Source: Amborella trichopoda (lineage: Eukaryota > Streptophyta > Magnoliopsida > Amborellales > Amborellaceae). From it: DNA of 64,000 nucleotides. Of the stretch, positions 46,073 through 59,029 are shown piece after piece; the first letter of the stretch is position 1, and the number at the start of each line of letters is the position of its first letter. The translations under genes were made by a program, and so were the position numbers. The stretch covers positions 3,855,583-3,919,582 of the forward strand of contig NW_006499801.1 in NCBI RefSeq assembly GCF_000471905.2, read 5' to 3'. The notes beneath the pieces were generated by a model. It saw nothing but the letters and a program-made list of their open reading frames with translations. It made no database searches and was not told the origin of the DNA.

Positions 46073-49000
46073 TCAGCTATGGAATGTCCTCCTCCCAGTC
46101 GAAAAAACTCCACTTGAGTGTCTACTTGCTCCACCATCCTCATGTAGAAAATTTGGATCACTCATCACTTCCTGCAAAAGTTCACATACAATTTATTAGA
46201 TTTTAATTGGCTGGTGCCCTTTTATTGTGCTTTCCATGCGCTTGTATTCAGGTTCATGAGAGAGAGAGCAGGCCGGTGTTCTTTTGTTCTGCTGCCCATG
46301 TGCATGTATTCAAGGTTCATGTGAGAGAGAGAGAGAGAGGAAGCAGGCTGGTGCCCTTTTGTTGTGCTGCCCATGTGCTCGTATTTGAGGAGAGAGAGAG
46401 AGAGAGAAAGAGAGAGAACAGCATGAAAGAGTTACTTTAAATGCTTCATGTTTCCAAAAATTCTTTGCTCTTTCCATGGTGCCCTATGACATGAGCTGTG
46501 GATAGAGAAGAAGACAGTAGCATATATTTAAGGAAAGGATCATCAAACAGGGAGTGGTACGAAGCAGAGGCATGGAGAGAACTTCAAAATAACTAATAGC
46601 TGTTGAGGACCTTCTGATTTGCTTACATCAAAATCATGCACAGGATACTGGCTTCGAGGGCTAGATTCCCAAAAATTTGCGAAACTAATGTATGACTAAG
46701 ATGGGACGAGGCCTTGATTTGAAATGATAGCCATTATTCTTGCTGGCACATCGCTAATTTTGGCCCTTAAGAGTTGGGAATGACTGTCTCCATTTAACAT
46801 AATTTTGAGCAGTGTCTCCATGTATAAGACAGTGAAAGATAGGTTGGAGAAAGAAATATTGAAAGTAAAGGGGTTAATGTGACTGGATGGAAACATCAAG
46901 GATACAAAATCACTAAGAAAACAATTGAGTCCTTTTATGTGTTGATGTCTCCCTTCATGTATACATGCATCTTTTGGTCGAAGTATATATATGCATGACT
47001 GTGTGTTAGCTGAGTATATAGGGTATTATCCTATATAGCCCAATTGACTATGAAATGAAATTATGGACGATCATAGAGAAAGATTGGGATCCTCCAGCTG
47101 TCATCTCATGTCCTGGTGCGCTCCACTCTCTCTCCGTCATCATCCATCATGTAATTCGATGTAGATGACACCAATGGACTATCGTTCTCCATTACCCATT
47201 TGATTACTTTATACTTTCCAATTATGCATGAATTGTAAAAATTCTTATGATACCTGCATAATGTAGGGGCGGCTGTGATGGGGGGAGGCATGGTTGCTTC
47301 TGCCTGTAAATGGCGAGCTTTCATCAGCCAATGCTCTTAGCCTGTTGAGTTCAGGCAATATGACCTTCGTAAGATCAGGCCGGTCCTTTCGTCTAAGCTC
47401 CGAGCACTTTAGTGCAAGTTGGGCAAAGGAAAGGGCCTCCTCTTCAGGCCAGTCTGGCACCGTTGGGTCAAGCATATCCTTAAATGTGTCCTTCTCAATT
47501 GCCCTCTCAATGTAATGGGTCAATCCCATAGGTGGCTTAGCACTTATCATCTGCAAAAGCATAATGCCCAGGGAGTATATATCCGACTTAATACCAAGCA
47601 TACCTGTTTGTTGGTACTCAGGATCAATGTAGCAAAACGTCCCCGCTGTAGAGGTCATTCTATATTGTGTGACAGTATTGGCAACATTCTGGGGTACAAG
47701 GCGGGCTAAGCCGACATCACTTATCTTGCTAACGTAGTTGTGATCAAGGAGTATATTACCCGGTTTGAGGTCTCTATGGACGAGGGGTTCGGGCTTGGTT
47801 TGATGGAGGAAGAGGAGAGCGGTGCCTATCTCAGCGGCTATGCGAAAGCGTTGTTGCCATGTAAGGGAAGGGGAATTGCCTCTTCGAAAGAGGCAGTCCT
47901 CGAGGCTTCCATTAGCCATGTACTCGTAGACCAGGCACCCATACTCTGGGCAAGCACCGAGAAGAAGGACCATGTTGGGGTGCCTTATGCAGCTGAGGAC
48001 TTCGACCTGCAAAAATCCCAATGGTCATCTAGTGTTTAAATGATAGTGGTCTGTTGTACCAGTAGTGATTCTCTATATGAGTAGTGGTTGTAGTTGTAGT
48101 ATCCTGAAAGCCATTTCTTAGAGATGAGGGTTTTAGGTATAGCTGCATTTTTTCCTTGGATTGATTTTCTCATTTAGCTATGATGCTCGAGTAACTGGTG
48201 CATTATATCATTTTTAGACAAGCAGTAGTTGTAACAAACGACAATCGCATTGTAATGATAACAGTGGTAATAGTCATACTAGTTATTGTTATTGCAATGA
48301 AAGCTATAATAGTAGCAGCAATAGTACTAATAATAAATGGCGGTGTTGTTTACAGTTCTGATGGTGGTGGTAGTGATTGTTGTTCCTCACACACATGCAT
48401 GTGTATACATCTATATATATTTGTGTTTGTGTAAGTGTGAATTAAAATTCCATGTAAATGCATGCTTGTCTTATATATACTAGTGTGTGCATGTGTATGT
48501 GTGCACTGGATTTGTTCGTATGTATGAGAGAGAGAGAGAGAGAGAGAGAGTTTTCGCATGTTTTTGACCTACCTCTTGCTGAAACTGCATCCGCCCTTGT
48601 GCCGCATCAGGGCGCAGTACCTTGATGGCCACTGATGTGTGCTCAAGGTAACATTTGTATACCGGACCGTATCCACCCTCACCAATCTTACGGTCTTCTG
48701 CAAAAAAATCAGTGGCAGTCTCTATCTCCTCTATTGTGTACTTCCGATACCTAACATCTGTATGAGCCAACGCATCCAAAGCCTTCTTCTTCTCCTCTGT
48801 CTCCTTTTGGGCCTTGAGCTCAGCATTTCTTCTCTTTTGTGATTCAAGCTCAGCAATCCTTTGGGCTGCCTCAGCTGCTTCCATGGCTGCCTTGCACTTA
48901 GCTTTCTCCTTCTCGGCGACAGCTCGGGCAGCTTCCTCGGCCAGCATTGCTTCCTCTAGCCTATGTTCTTCCTCCATCTTCCATAGATGAAGCTCTCTTG

Positions 49001-52000
49001 CCTGTCATTACACAATCACTTAGTTGCAACTATCAAATGAAAAACTGTGGGTCGTAATTCAGTTTAGATAATATTCCATTCGGATTATATGATAAAGATT
49101 TGCAAAGAGAAAACTGTTGTATCATCTAATTTGAGTAGGATGATATTTAATTGCAATTATATTGGAAAGAAAACATGTTGATTTTGATCGGTTTAGACTA
49201 ATATACAATTGCTTATGTATTGTAAGATTTAAAAGTCGTCGAAATCAGAAATTCGGCTAACTTTAGCTTTATTCTTTTAAATAATCTCTAAGATTTTATT
49301 GATTTCAGATAGTTGCAGTATGTAGTAATTTGTTGTGAGATTTCCTGAACTTGATTTGCAAAGGTACGTACTTTGTAGATCTGGCCGTAATTGAGTTTTT
49401 CGTCTTCGGCGCATGCATGCTATCTTGGAAACCTGTCTTCTTGGATTTCAAATTACTTTCTATATTTATGAAAAAGGTGGTTTTGAATTTTAGCAGTATG
49501 AGGTTGCAATTTTCATTTGAATGCATAGAATGAATGTCGCAGACCGGTTTCTGCGTCTCCCACTGCCTTCTGCTTTTCTGAATTCGTGTTTCTAGTGTCC
49601 AAAGTTCAAAGTCACCGTATTCAATTTGGTCAAGCATGCTATGGATAGGGCAGAGAATGGGTCGGATCGGGACCGAATTTGGATCCGAAAAGTACATGGG
49701 ATCCAGATCCATATCTAGACCTGATTGGATCCAGAATATTCCGATCTAGATCCGAATCCAAAAGGTACACATGGAATCTGGATCCGGATCCAGATCCAAA
49801 CCCAATTGGATCAAAAAATAATAATTTATATTTTATTTAATATATATAAAATAAATAAAATAATATATAGCAAAAAAATACTATATAACATATTTGTTAA
49901 TATTATATAATAATTTATAATATGTTAATAATTAGGTCAGATCCGGATTGGTTCCGCCTGTACACGGATCCTATCCAGATTACTATTTGAATCCAAATTT
50001 TTGATTCGGATCTGATCCGTCGGATCCATACCCGAATTTGGATAGGGTCCAAAATTCAGCTTTCGGTTCCAAACCGGGTAAATTCTCTGCCCTAGTTATG
50101 GAATCACTGATCTTGATTAATTAGCATTTAGCATCTTTATGATTGTTGTTGTCGAGGTCAATCAACGAGCTGAAATTTCTTTTGAAAGAAAGATAACAAG
50201 AAAAACTGTTCTGGAAGTTATAGAGCTAGTGTTTGGTCTTAACCAGATAGTCGCATGATTCGACCTGAAAAGCAACAGTGTTTCAATTATACATCAATAA
50301 GCAGTATTTCTCTGATGCCAGTCAGTACTGTGACCATTGTTGACATATAAAAGACCAACAGAAGCGCTTAGTGTTTTAACTTGGTCCTACTGCTAAAAAA
50401 TTAGATGTTTCACCTTATTCTTGGCATTGAGTGCTTCTTTGCATGCTGAACTGTACATGTCCATAGTCTGCTTCAGCTCTAGCCTCAGTCTCTTCATTTC
50501 AGCTTCCACATCTTCCTATAACACAATATATAAATCTTCTATCTTTAAAGCCAACTTCCAAACCATAGAAGTCCCGATTGAATACTTGGAAAAATGCATC
50601 TCAGTTTACCATTGTTTGCGATGACCATGACGTCCTACTTTCCATCTCTTGAGAAACTGTGGAGAATTCAGGTGCAGTGGAGGCTGAATCAATGGACTTG
50701 TGGTCCCCTGAGTGTATGGATTCAAAGCTATGATTATGGTTGAAGTCCTCCTCAATGCTATGGGCTCCACTTGAAAGCCTGGGGGGTCTTGATGATTCAA
50801 AGTGTTCATAGAGCGAAGCTGGGTAAAAACGATCAGCGCTCTTCTTTCCATGGCTCACGTAGGATATATCGCTCTCTGGCATTGTATTCTCACTTAACCT
50901 TGGATTTGAACCTCTCCCTCCCCTTGCAAATGGTGACCTGATTCTCACAAAAAGTAACTGGTCAATTACACAACCTAGGTTGGGCAGTTTGGTCATTTGT
51001 TACTATATGTCAGAGACGTGTATTTGAGAGGTATGTCTCCGTAAGCAACACCCTGTACGGAGCATTGTTAACTTGGAGATACTAAAGAAATGGGATACAA
51101 TAGAGTGTTACATTTCGTACACAAAGTTGTGAACACCCCAAGCCATCGGATGTGAAATTGGATGGCTGGGGTGTGTCATTTCTCCGCTCAGAGTCTAGGA
51201 AAAGTTTTCTCGGACTTTGAGCCCTGTCATGGTAGGGCCCCAATTCCTCGATTTCGCATTTAATAGTTGGAAGTGATGTGACTTTTTCATTACATAGGTA
51301 AATAGTCTTATTGTATATTTTCCCTACAAAATATTGTCCCTCGTATACAATTCCATGGCACCGCACCCTAATATTGAAATTTGCATAAGAAATGTCGACC
51401 CTCAGCATAAACTCCTTTTGTGGCCCTAGCAAATTACCAAAATGGCCTTGCTAACAAAGGTTTACTTGAACAACTTCTGTTGTTTTTTGTCAAATTTGGT
51501 GGAGTTCAACTTTGTTGGGAGTGTCTAACCTTAAAAGTTATATCCAAGGCTAATATGTAAAATTCTAAAAAACTCAATTTGCAGCTGATTTTCCAAAAAA
51601 TCGAAATGTCAACTGGATCGCTTACATGATAGGGTCACTGTGGTCTCCAAGTCGTTTTTGTTCATGTCCTGCACCTACTGAGAATAAAAGAAAAAAAAGT
51701 TGAAAGTATTGGACAAAAACTATAACTCAAAGATCAATTATGTACAACCTGGGAATAAAACTAGAAAGTAAATTGAAGTCTCTAAAGAATTACAATGAAT
51801 AAAATGAAAAGAGAACCTTTAATTGGATGAATCGGAGAAGGTATATTTGATGCAGTGATGGGGTGATTGCGGGGAGACGAGTTGCGGAGCGGTGGGGGTG
51901 GAGCCGGACGGACGGCAGAACGAACGGATGCCAGCTTCCCTTTGGAGATTACGTAAACAGTGCAAAAATCCGGGGTGCCCTTGGAAATGCTTGTTGGTAT

Positions 52001-54585
52001 GTCATGACTCTTGAATCTTCTGCATGGAAAAGCACTCATATTGCATTTTTTTTTTTTTGACAAATACTCATATTGCATTTCTACAATGTTTTGAGTTGAT
52101 TGCTTTCTTTTAATTTCCTTTCTAGCTCTTTTGTTGTGTTTCTCTTGTTGGGTTGGGTTCTCTCTCTCACACTCTCTTTAGTGGGGAGTGAGGGTGCTTT
52201 ATGCCTTGATAATAGAGCTTCTGCATGACCGTTTTCTCTTTGTTTTGGTTATGATATGTCTATATGCATGCATGTTGTAAGAGAGAGAGAGAGGGACGCA
52301 GGAAAAAAATTCAAAGGAAGAGATAAGTTAGGAGAGCTTAAGTTTGGTGCTTGATTTGTTTATCTTTTACTAATTTGGAAGGTAAAAAGAGAGAAAGTAG
52401 GGATGGTACATGAGATAGAAAAAAATAGGAAGGAGGGATTGAGAGAGAAATTAGGGAAACGAGATTGGAAGGAAGATAGGGAAAGTACAGTCTTTTGAGA
52501 GAGAGATTTTATTTAATTTAGGATTCATTTTGTAGTTTTTTTTTTTTTTTTGAAGTGTGTTTAAAGAAAAGAGGTCAGAAAATGATAAGAGCGAGTTGAA
52601 TAAAGTTCCTAAATTCTCAGTACCTGATATCTCACAGCAAAAGTATACTCTATGCTTACCAAATGTAGAGAGAGAAAAAGAGAGAGACCTGAGAAATGAG
52701 CTTCGGGTGGAGGCCCCAAGAACCAGATTATCAATGGATTCCAAGGCGACATAGTCAATAATTGCCTTGGTTACATCTGAGTCCTCCAATATCGCATCCT
52801 TGCAGTGCACCTTGAACGCCACATGAAATCATACCATGAATTACTGGAATTTCCTCATATGACTACCCCCAACTTGGATTAATTATCTTCTAAAGTAAAG
52901 TAACTCTCACTTCTCAATGAAAATTGTTAATGACCCATATGGTGATTATGACAACGGCTCAGACAATCCGATCGACTTGATAGTGATGGAGCGATAGTGG
53001 AGATGCCTTGGGACCACGATGACTAGATGGATCATACTGGATAACTTATTGCTAATAATGTTATTTTTATGATGACTTATTTTATAGAGCAATTAAAATT
53101 TAATTTTATAAAATATATATCAAGTTCAGACAATTTTGAGGCATAAATGGAATGAGTCGGTGATGAGTGGCACCAGCACGATGAAGAGGAAACATCTTTC
53201 ATTTTGGTATCAGGTTGTATTTTAATTGTTGTATGTTCTATTTTAGACTATGTTTTTATAAGGATAATTGTTTCATGACCGTATTTGTACAATATGCGGT
53301 CCCAAGGTATAAAGCATCCATCGTAAAGATGGATGCAAATACGTGATCCATCTAAAAACAAGTCCAAATGTTTTCTTAATAGAAGTATTATTTTTAGTTT
53401 TTAAATTTTATTATTTTTTCATATTCATTACATGCCCTAAAAAATTAAGTTTAAAAATCCATCTGAAAAATATATTTTTAAGAGGTGACCCATTTCTACA
53501 TTTACTCATAGAAACCGTATATGATTGTAAGATTTTTTTTTTGTTTTAGACTTTTAGTGATGTGAATTGAATGGTCAACAAAGACAAGGAAACGGCGTCT
53601 CAATATTTACTAATACTTATAAAATAATGATAGTATATAATGCACAATCTCTACTTTTTGGAAAACTAAAAAAAAAAATTTATGGATTTTTAGTGATTTT
53701 TTGAATGTTTTTTTAGACCAGCTAATTCGATTGATTCTCTAATATAAATCACCAATCTATCAATCCGACCCAATTATTTTGGGCAGCCGATCTGAGTCAC
53801 TGATCCCTTACCTTAAACATTTGACTATCATAAACGGTTATAGATAAGTGAAGAGATTGAAAGTACTAACATCTTTTCGAGTACAAAAGCAACGAAAAGG
53901 CATAAGTAATTCTCTGATTTGCGCCTCCATCTGCTCCCGAAACGCGCTTGCAACTTCTTCGCTGACCTCAGATATGGAAACATGGTTGCCCACTGCAAAC
54001 AAAATAGATTTTTTACTTACCCAAGAAAAAAGAAAAAAGAAAAAAAGCATTCCCAAATAGTTCAAATGAATGTGGTACATTTTCATGGATAAAAATTCTG
54101 AAAAAATATAGCCATTGGATTAGTACGCAAAAATTCTCCGGAGAAACCTTTGAAGGCCAAATGGAGTAAATGTATTTTGTGGGAAAATAATGGATCAAAC
54201 CGGTGTTTTAGTTACTGATTAAAATTGTGACACGAATTGGAGGATCACTTGAAGGGTATGTTGGTCATTTAGAAAATAATTTCTTTGAAAAACATACGAA
54301 CAAGCCATTGATTTAGAGAGAGAAGAAAGGAAGTGGTTTAGAGAGAGAGAGAGAGAGAAGAAGAAAGGCACTTGGTGTAGGCACTGTTTGGATCTTGTTC
54401 TTGACATGAATGAGAGTGATGGTTTGGCCCTTTGTGACCAAGTGATCGACTGCCCACTTCAGAGCATATTGGCTCCCTTTGTCCTTGTCAATTGCCACAG
54501 CCACATGCTCATGCTCATGCTCATGCTCATTCTCATGATGATGAGCACCTTCTTTCTTCTCTAAACCACCTCTGTGATTCCACAT
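46073..54585 (-). CDS. USP-domain receptor-like cytoplasmic kinase (RLCK-IX type), ten exons
   Basis: Predicted 806-aa protein. Exons (minus strand): 54585-54372, 53992-53871, 52810-52689, 52019-51817, 51674-51626, 50937-50610, 50515-50414, 49001-48573, 48006-47254, 46171-46073. All introns are GT-AG, phases agree, and the total is 2,421 nt, exactly 807 codons. Domains: N-terminal USP/adenine-nucleotide-hydrolase fold about 27-200 (HVAVAIDKDKGSQYALKWAV, then VGNHVSIS, LEDSDVTKAIIDYV, NLVLGAS, FCTVYVISKGK); low-complexity linker; coiled coil about 347-460 (EDVEAEMKRLRLELKQ onward); kinase about 470-745 with glycine loop GEGGYG 487-492, Lys507, alpha-C Glu523, HRD 600-602, Asn607, and DVG 620-622 in place of DFG. 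A short tail ends EVMSDPNFLHEDGG. No U-box follows the kinase, unlike PUB-type relatives. Family members are cytoplasmic or membrane-associated signalling kinases; substrate unknown. An in-frame TAG lies just upstream of the start ATG. Confidence 0.92.
48526..48550. repeat. (GA)n microsatellite in a kinase-gene intron
   Basis: Pure GA run in the intron between exons 8 and 9 of the kinase gene, 23 bases from the splice donor of exon 8 (CT on the transcribed strand). A length change here would sit close to a splice site. Confidence 0.9.
49646..50094. mobile_element. hAT-type MITE inside a kinase-gene intron
   Basis: 449-base element with mirrored termini TAGGGCAGAGAAT and ATTCTCTGCCCTA. Flanks GCTATGGA (49638-49645) and GTTATGGA (50095-50102) match at 7 of 8, the hAT duplication size. 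Interior is dominated by GGATCCGGATCC-like words and an AT-rich centre (49820-49930), with no coding capacity. It lies in the intron between exon 7 (50414-50515) and exon 8 (48573-49001). Confidence 0.85.
53262..53530 (+). mobile_element. Dispersed MITE-like repeat, family B, copy 5, in intron
   Basis: Family B copy with GACCGTATTTGTACAATATG at the left, AAAGATGGATGCAAATACGT and AATAGAAGTATTATTTTTAG inside, and ATTTCTACATTTACTCATAG at the right. It lies in the kinase-gene intron between exon 3 (52689-52810) and exon 2 (53871-53992). Confidence 0.65.
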
Positions 54586-55640
54586 CTCGCTCTACAACAA
54601 ATATATTATTTTTCTCTCCTATTGTTTTATCTCCTGCAAAACTTTCTCTCTCTAAATTTCTCATGCAAATATCCGAGAGAACCCCATTCCATTCTCTCAC
54701 TTCTGTTAAATCATAGAGAAACTCTTGCTATGCTCCTCTCTCTTTCCTCATTGCTTAGGGAAGCAAGGGCATAAAACCCCCCCCTTCTCTCTCTCTCTTC
54801 AAATCCTTGGGGTAAAAAAGAAGGTGCTTTCTGCTCCTCCCTTTTCTTTTCAGAGAAAAAGTCCTCACCCTCCCCTCTTTCTCTCTATTGCTTAACTCTT
54901 TTTTGCTCTCCTCTTTTGTAACCTTTCTCTCTCATCTCACCAAAACATGTGGCTGTCACCCCTTCTCTCTCTCTATAACTAGTGGTCAGTCCTTGAGAAT
55001 AGGGGTGGGGTCCCTAAGAATCAATTTTCTCTCTCAAACTATATGTGGTGAGCTCCTTATCAATTTCTCTCTCTATAATTAGGAGAGAGAGAGAGAACCC
55101 GGCCCATTCCGTACGCGCACTTCCCCTCCCTGTTTTGTACTTGGTCAATTGGGCTCGCGAATTTGGGATCCTAACGGTTGAATAAGGATCTTAACCGTTG
55201 AAAAGCTGATAGCAATCCTCGCATTTCTCTCGAGGACACTGCGATTCTTATCAATTATCAATGTGGAAACGATAAATATGAGAGAGAGTGTAACTGTGTT
55301 TTTTAGAGAGAGAAAATAGCATAACATTTCTTAAGTTAAGAGAGAAACATGATTGATTTTTAGCGAGAGTAGGATAACCTTTCTTAAGTTAATAGTAGGA
55401 TAACATTTCGAAGTAATTGATATGGAGAAGAAATTTAATATAGGTTTCTCATTTTAGGGGAAGAGAGATAAAGATAAAGAGAGAGAACATTCGGGTAATT
55501 ATTAGGGAAAGAGAGAATTTAGAGAAGAAAATTTAATAATATAAATGTTTGTTACAAGGAGGGCTTTCTACTTCTTTTAATTATTTTCATTTTTGCAGTA
55601 ATTATTTGACATTGTTTTTTTAACAAAGGGCGGAATATAG
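54586..55640 (-). promoter_or_regulatory. Upstream region of the kinase gene, CT/GA-rich
   Basis: The kilobase 5' of the kinase start is crowded with short CT and GA tracts (for example 54787-54801, 54965-54976, 55083-55097, 55458-55490) and contains no gene. Part must be 5' UTR and promoter of the kinase gene, but I cannot place a TATA box or transcription start with confidence. Confidence 0.4.
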
Positions 55641-55661
55641 AAAGCTTTCCGTTCTACTTTG

Positions 55662-56180
55662 AGGAAGCTTTCTATGTTTCCTCTACAACATAAAAGTTCT
55701 ATCCTTCCCTTATCCAACCATCCATTTTTGAATGGAGGGTTAAGATTGTCCCAATCACAATGTTACGTCTTTACACTGTTTTATTTTTAATTGTTTTTCT
55801 ATAAATTGTTTTGACACCAAATTTAGGATGTCCATTCTTTTATTAAACTCGCACTAACGAAAAATATAAAAATAAATATTTTCAATAAAATAAAATGACC
55901 AAAATACCTCTGAAAGTTTCAAGGGGTATTTTGATCATTATTTTTTATCAAAAAATTATTGTTAATATTTTTTATAGGTGCGCCCCAATGAGAAGATGGT
56001 ATGTACCAAATTTCATATTCAAAAAAATTATATTAAAAAAAAAAACTAAAAATAAAATACTTTAAGATATCAGATCTAAGATCAAACAGTGAGTAGCTCT
56101 CTTGATAAAATATGGATGGCTGGATGATAGGGGGAGGATAGAACTTCTATGTTGTATGGAGAACATAGAGATCTTTCCCT
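55662..56180 (+). mobile_element. MITE, family C, copy 2
   Basis: 519-base element with long mirrored ends: left AGGAAGCTTTCTATGTTTCC then ACAACATAAAAGTTCTATCC; right reversed AGGGAAAGATCTCTATGTTC then ACAACATAGAAGTTCTATCC, about 48 bases in all. Interior matches the copy at 14959-15413 through AATCACAATGTTACGTC and GTTTTGACACCAAATTTAGG. Flanks CTACTTTG and TTACTTTA agree at 6 of 8. Non-coding. Confidence 0.75.
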
Positions 56181-56798
56181 TTACTTTACAGTGACATTAT
56201 ATGTACTCTCATTAGAGCATCTCTCATTCCCAATGGTAAAGACCGTGTACATATACATCCTATGGAGATTCAAGTGGATTAAGAGGCAAGATCGCTACCT
56301 TGTTTTTCATAATTTCATCTCCATGCATATTTATTGCAATGACAATTTTTCTTTTTCTTTTTTTTATGTTGAATTTTTTGTATTTTTTCTTGAAATTTAA
56401 ATAGATTTTTTATTTTATTATTTTGAATGTTAATCGATGTATTTTTTTTTATAGTTAGTTTTTTTTTATGGTATCCAATAGGTTCTCGAAGAACTGTGCC
56501 GGTCTTTCATTCTTTTTGTAATTATTTGACATTACTTTTTAATAAACGCTCCTTTGACATATGAAATAATTGCTATTATTGCTAGATTGTTAGGGAACAT
56601 TTATTTTCTTATTTTTATGTATGAAGCTTTAGCATATCTTTATTTCAATCTCCTAGGGTTTATTTGGTTCCTTGGATTTTCCAATCCTGCTGAATAGTGT
56701 TATCCTAACATTGGTATTTATTGAAATTAGCATTTCCTGAAATATAGTATACGTTGTTTGGATTGCATATGATAGAAACCGGGAAAATGCAAATTTAT
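56181..56798. other. Intergenic, AT-rich
   Basis: No gene recognised. T-rich low-complexity sequence near 56345-56475, running up to the assembly gap. Confidence 0.5.
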
Positions 56799-57452
56799 NN
56801 NNNNNNNNNNNNNNNNNNNNNNNNNNNNNNNNNNNNNNNNNNNNNNNNNNNNNNNNNNNNNNNNNNNNNNNNNNNNNNNNNNNNNNNNNNNNNNNNNNNN
56901 NNNNNNNNNNNNNNNNNNNNNNNNNNNNNNNNNNNNNNNNNNNNNNNNNNNNNNNNNNNNNNNNNNNNNNNNNNNNNNNNNNNNNNNNNNNNNNNNNNNN
57001 NNNNNNNNNNNNNNNNNNNNNNNNNNNNNNNNNNNNNNNNNNNNNNNNNNNNNNNNNNNNNNNNNNNNNNNNNNNNNNNNNNNNNNNNNNNNNNNNNNNN
57101 NNNNNNNNNNNNNNNNNNNNNNNNNNNNNNNNNNNNNNNNNNNNNNNNNNNNNNNNNNNNNNNNNNNNNNNNNNNNNNNNNNNNNNNNNNNNNNNNNNNN
57201 NNNNNNNNNNNNNNNNNNNNNNNNNNNNNNNNNNNNNNNNNNNNNNNNNNNNNNNNNNNNNNNNNNNNNNNNNNNNNNNNNNNNNNNNNNNNNNNNNNNN
57301 NNNNNNNNNNNNNNNNNNNNNNNNNNNNNNNNNNNNNNNNNNNNNNNNNNNNNNNNNNNNNNNNNNNNNNNNNNNNNNNNNNNNNNNNNNNNNNNNNNNN
57401 NNNNNNNNNNNNNNNNNNNNNNNNNNNNNNNNNNNNNNNNNNNNNNNNNNNN
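56799..57452. other. Assembly gap, 654 N
   Basis: A run of unknown bases. The sequence right after it is a minisatellite, so the gap probably reflects failure to assemble that repeat and its true size is uncertain. The open frame running through it is an artefact. Confidence 0.99.
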
Positions 57453-58630
57453 CTCTAAAATTTTAATAAACTTTCTCTTTCAAAAACTTAAAAATATTTT
57501 CTCTCTAAAATTTTTGAGATAGTTTTTCTCTCTAAAATTTTTAGATATTTTCTCTATATAAAAATTGATATAGTTTCTCTCTCTAAAATTTTGAGATACT
57601 TCTCTCTCTAAAATATTAAATTTGAGATAGTTTCTCTTTATAAAAAAATTTGAGATAGTTTCTCTCTCTAAAAGATTTCAGATAGTTTCTCTCTCTAAAA
57701 TATGATATACTTTCTCTCTCTAAAATACCATGCACTTTTTCTCTCTAAAATTTTAAGGTACTTTGTCTATCTAAAATTTGAGATCATTTATTTAAGATTT
57801 GAGATCATTTATTTGTTAAAATTTAGTTTTTCTCTGTAAAAAAATTTAGGTACTTTCTCACTCTAAAATTTGATATAGTTGCACTCTAAAATTTTGAGAT
57901 GCTTTCTCTATCTAAAACTTAAATTTTGAATTAGTTTATCTCTCTAAAAATTTTAATTGGTTTCTTCCTCTAAAATTTTAATGTACTTTCTCTATCTAAA
58001 ATTTAAAATTTGAGATAGTTTCTCTAACTAAAACTTTTGAAATACTTTCTCTCGTGAAAAAAACTTTGGTACTTTCTCTATCTAAATTTGATATAGTTTC
58101 TCTATCTAAAATTTTAAGATATTTTCTCTCTCTAAAACATAAAATTTAAGATAGTTTCTTTCTCTCTAAAAATTTTCAGGTAGTTTCTCTATCTAAAATT
58201 TGATATAGTTTCTAGTCTCTAAAATTTTAATATACTCTCTCTCTAAAACTTAAAATTTGAGATAGTTTTTCTTTAAAAGTTTTATGATATTTCTCTCTAC
58301 AAACTTTTAAGTGGTTCCTCTCTAAAATTTAATGCAGTCTCTCTCTAAAATTTTAAGATACTTTCTCTCTATAAAACTTAAGATTTGAGATAGTTTCTCT
58401 CTCTCTAAAAAAAACTAATGTATTTTCTCTCTCTGAAAAAACTAATGTACTTTCTCTCTCTGAAACAACTAATGTACTTTCTCTCTCTGAAACAACTAAT
58501 GTTCTAAATTTTTTTAAGCTTTTTCCCTCTAAAATTTGGTATAGTTTTCTTTTCTAAAATTGTAATATGTTTTCTCTCTCTAAAATTCGATATAGTTTCC
58601 TTCTCTAAAATTTGAATATGTTTTCGTTCT
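57453..58630. repeat. CT/AAAATTT minisatellite next to the gap
   Basis: About 1.2 kb of tandem, diverged copies of a roughly 22-26 base unit with consensus near TTTCTCTCTCTAAAATTTGA plus GATA(G/C). Some neighbouring units group into longer repeats (for example ACTTAAAATTTGAGATAGTT recurs). A small sub-array near 58405-58500 repeats CTAATGTACTTTCTCTCTCT four times. Likely continues into the gap. Confidence 0.9.
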
Positions 58631-59029
58631 TCAACAGCAAAATTAGTTGTTTTTATGAAATGTAAACTCCACCAATTTGGATGGAATTGAGATTTCTGAA
58701 ATTTAGGCTTAAATGAGCATTCAGGAATCCCACATAAATCTCAATTCCAATAGAGATGTCAATTCTAAGTGAACCAAACTTGTTTGGCCGGCCTTTTTTA
58801 GGAAAAGGGACTGTTGGATATCTGAATCCAATGAGTCAAATGGGCCCCTATAGAATTGATATTTTAAAATATTGAATTTTAAAACCAAATTCACTATCTT
58901 TTATATTTTTAAATAAAAATTTTTATTGCTTTTGAATTTCATTTATTACTAAATTTTCTTTTTTTAAAAGGAATGTATAAATATATAACTAAAGTAAAAT
59001 TTAACAAAAAATTTTATTATCATCATCAT
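58631..59029. other. Intergenic, AT-rich
   Basis: No gene recognised; nothing beyond AT-rich sequence that I can name. Confidence 0.5.

Noticed and set aside
47106-47324. Open frame considered as the last kinase exon (ending VERTRT)
   Set aside because: The only in-phase acceptor would leave an intron of about 40 bases, and the sequence does not resemble the family tail. The exon 46171-46073 has a good acceptor, correct phase and the EVMSDP tail expected after the kinase.
51082-51432. 116-codon minus-strand frame inside a kinase-gene intron
   Set aside because: It lies between exons whose phases join without it, has no known domain, and contains words (for example GGATGGCTGGGGTG) typical of decayed repeats.
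56754-57458. 234-codon frame
   Set aside because: It consists almost entirely of the N gap.
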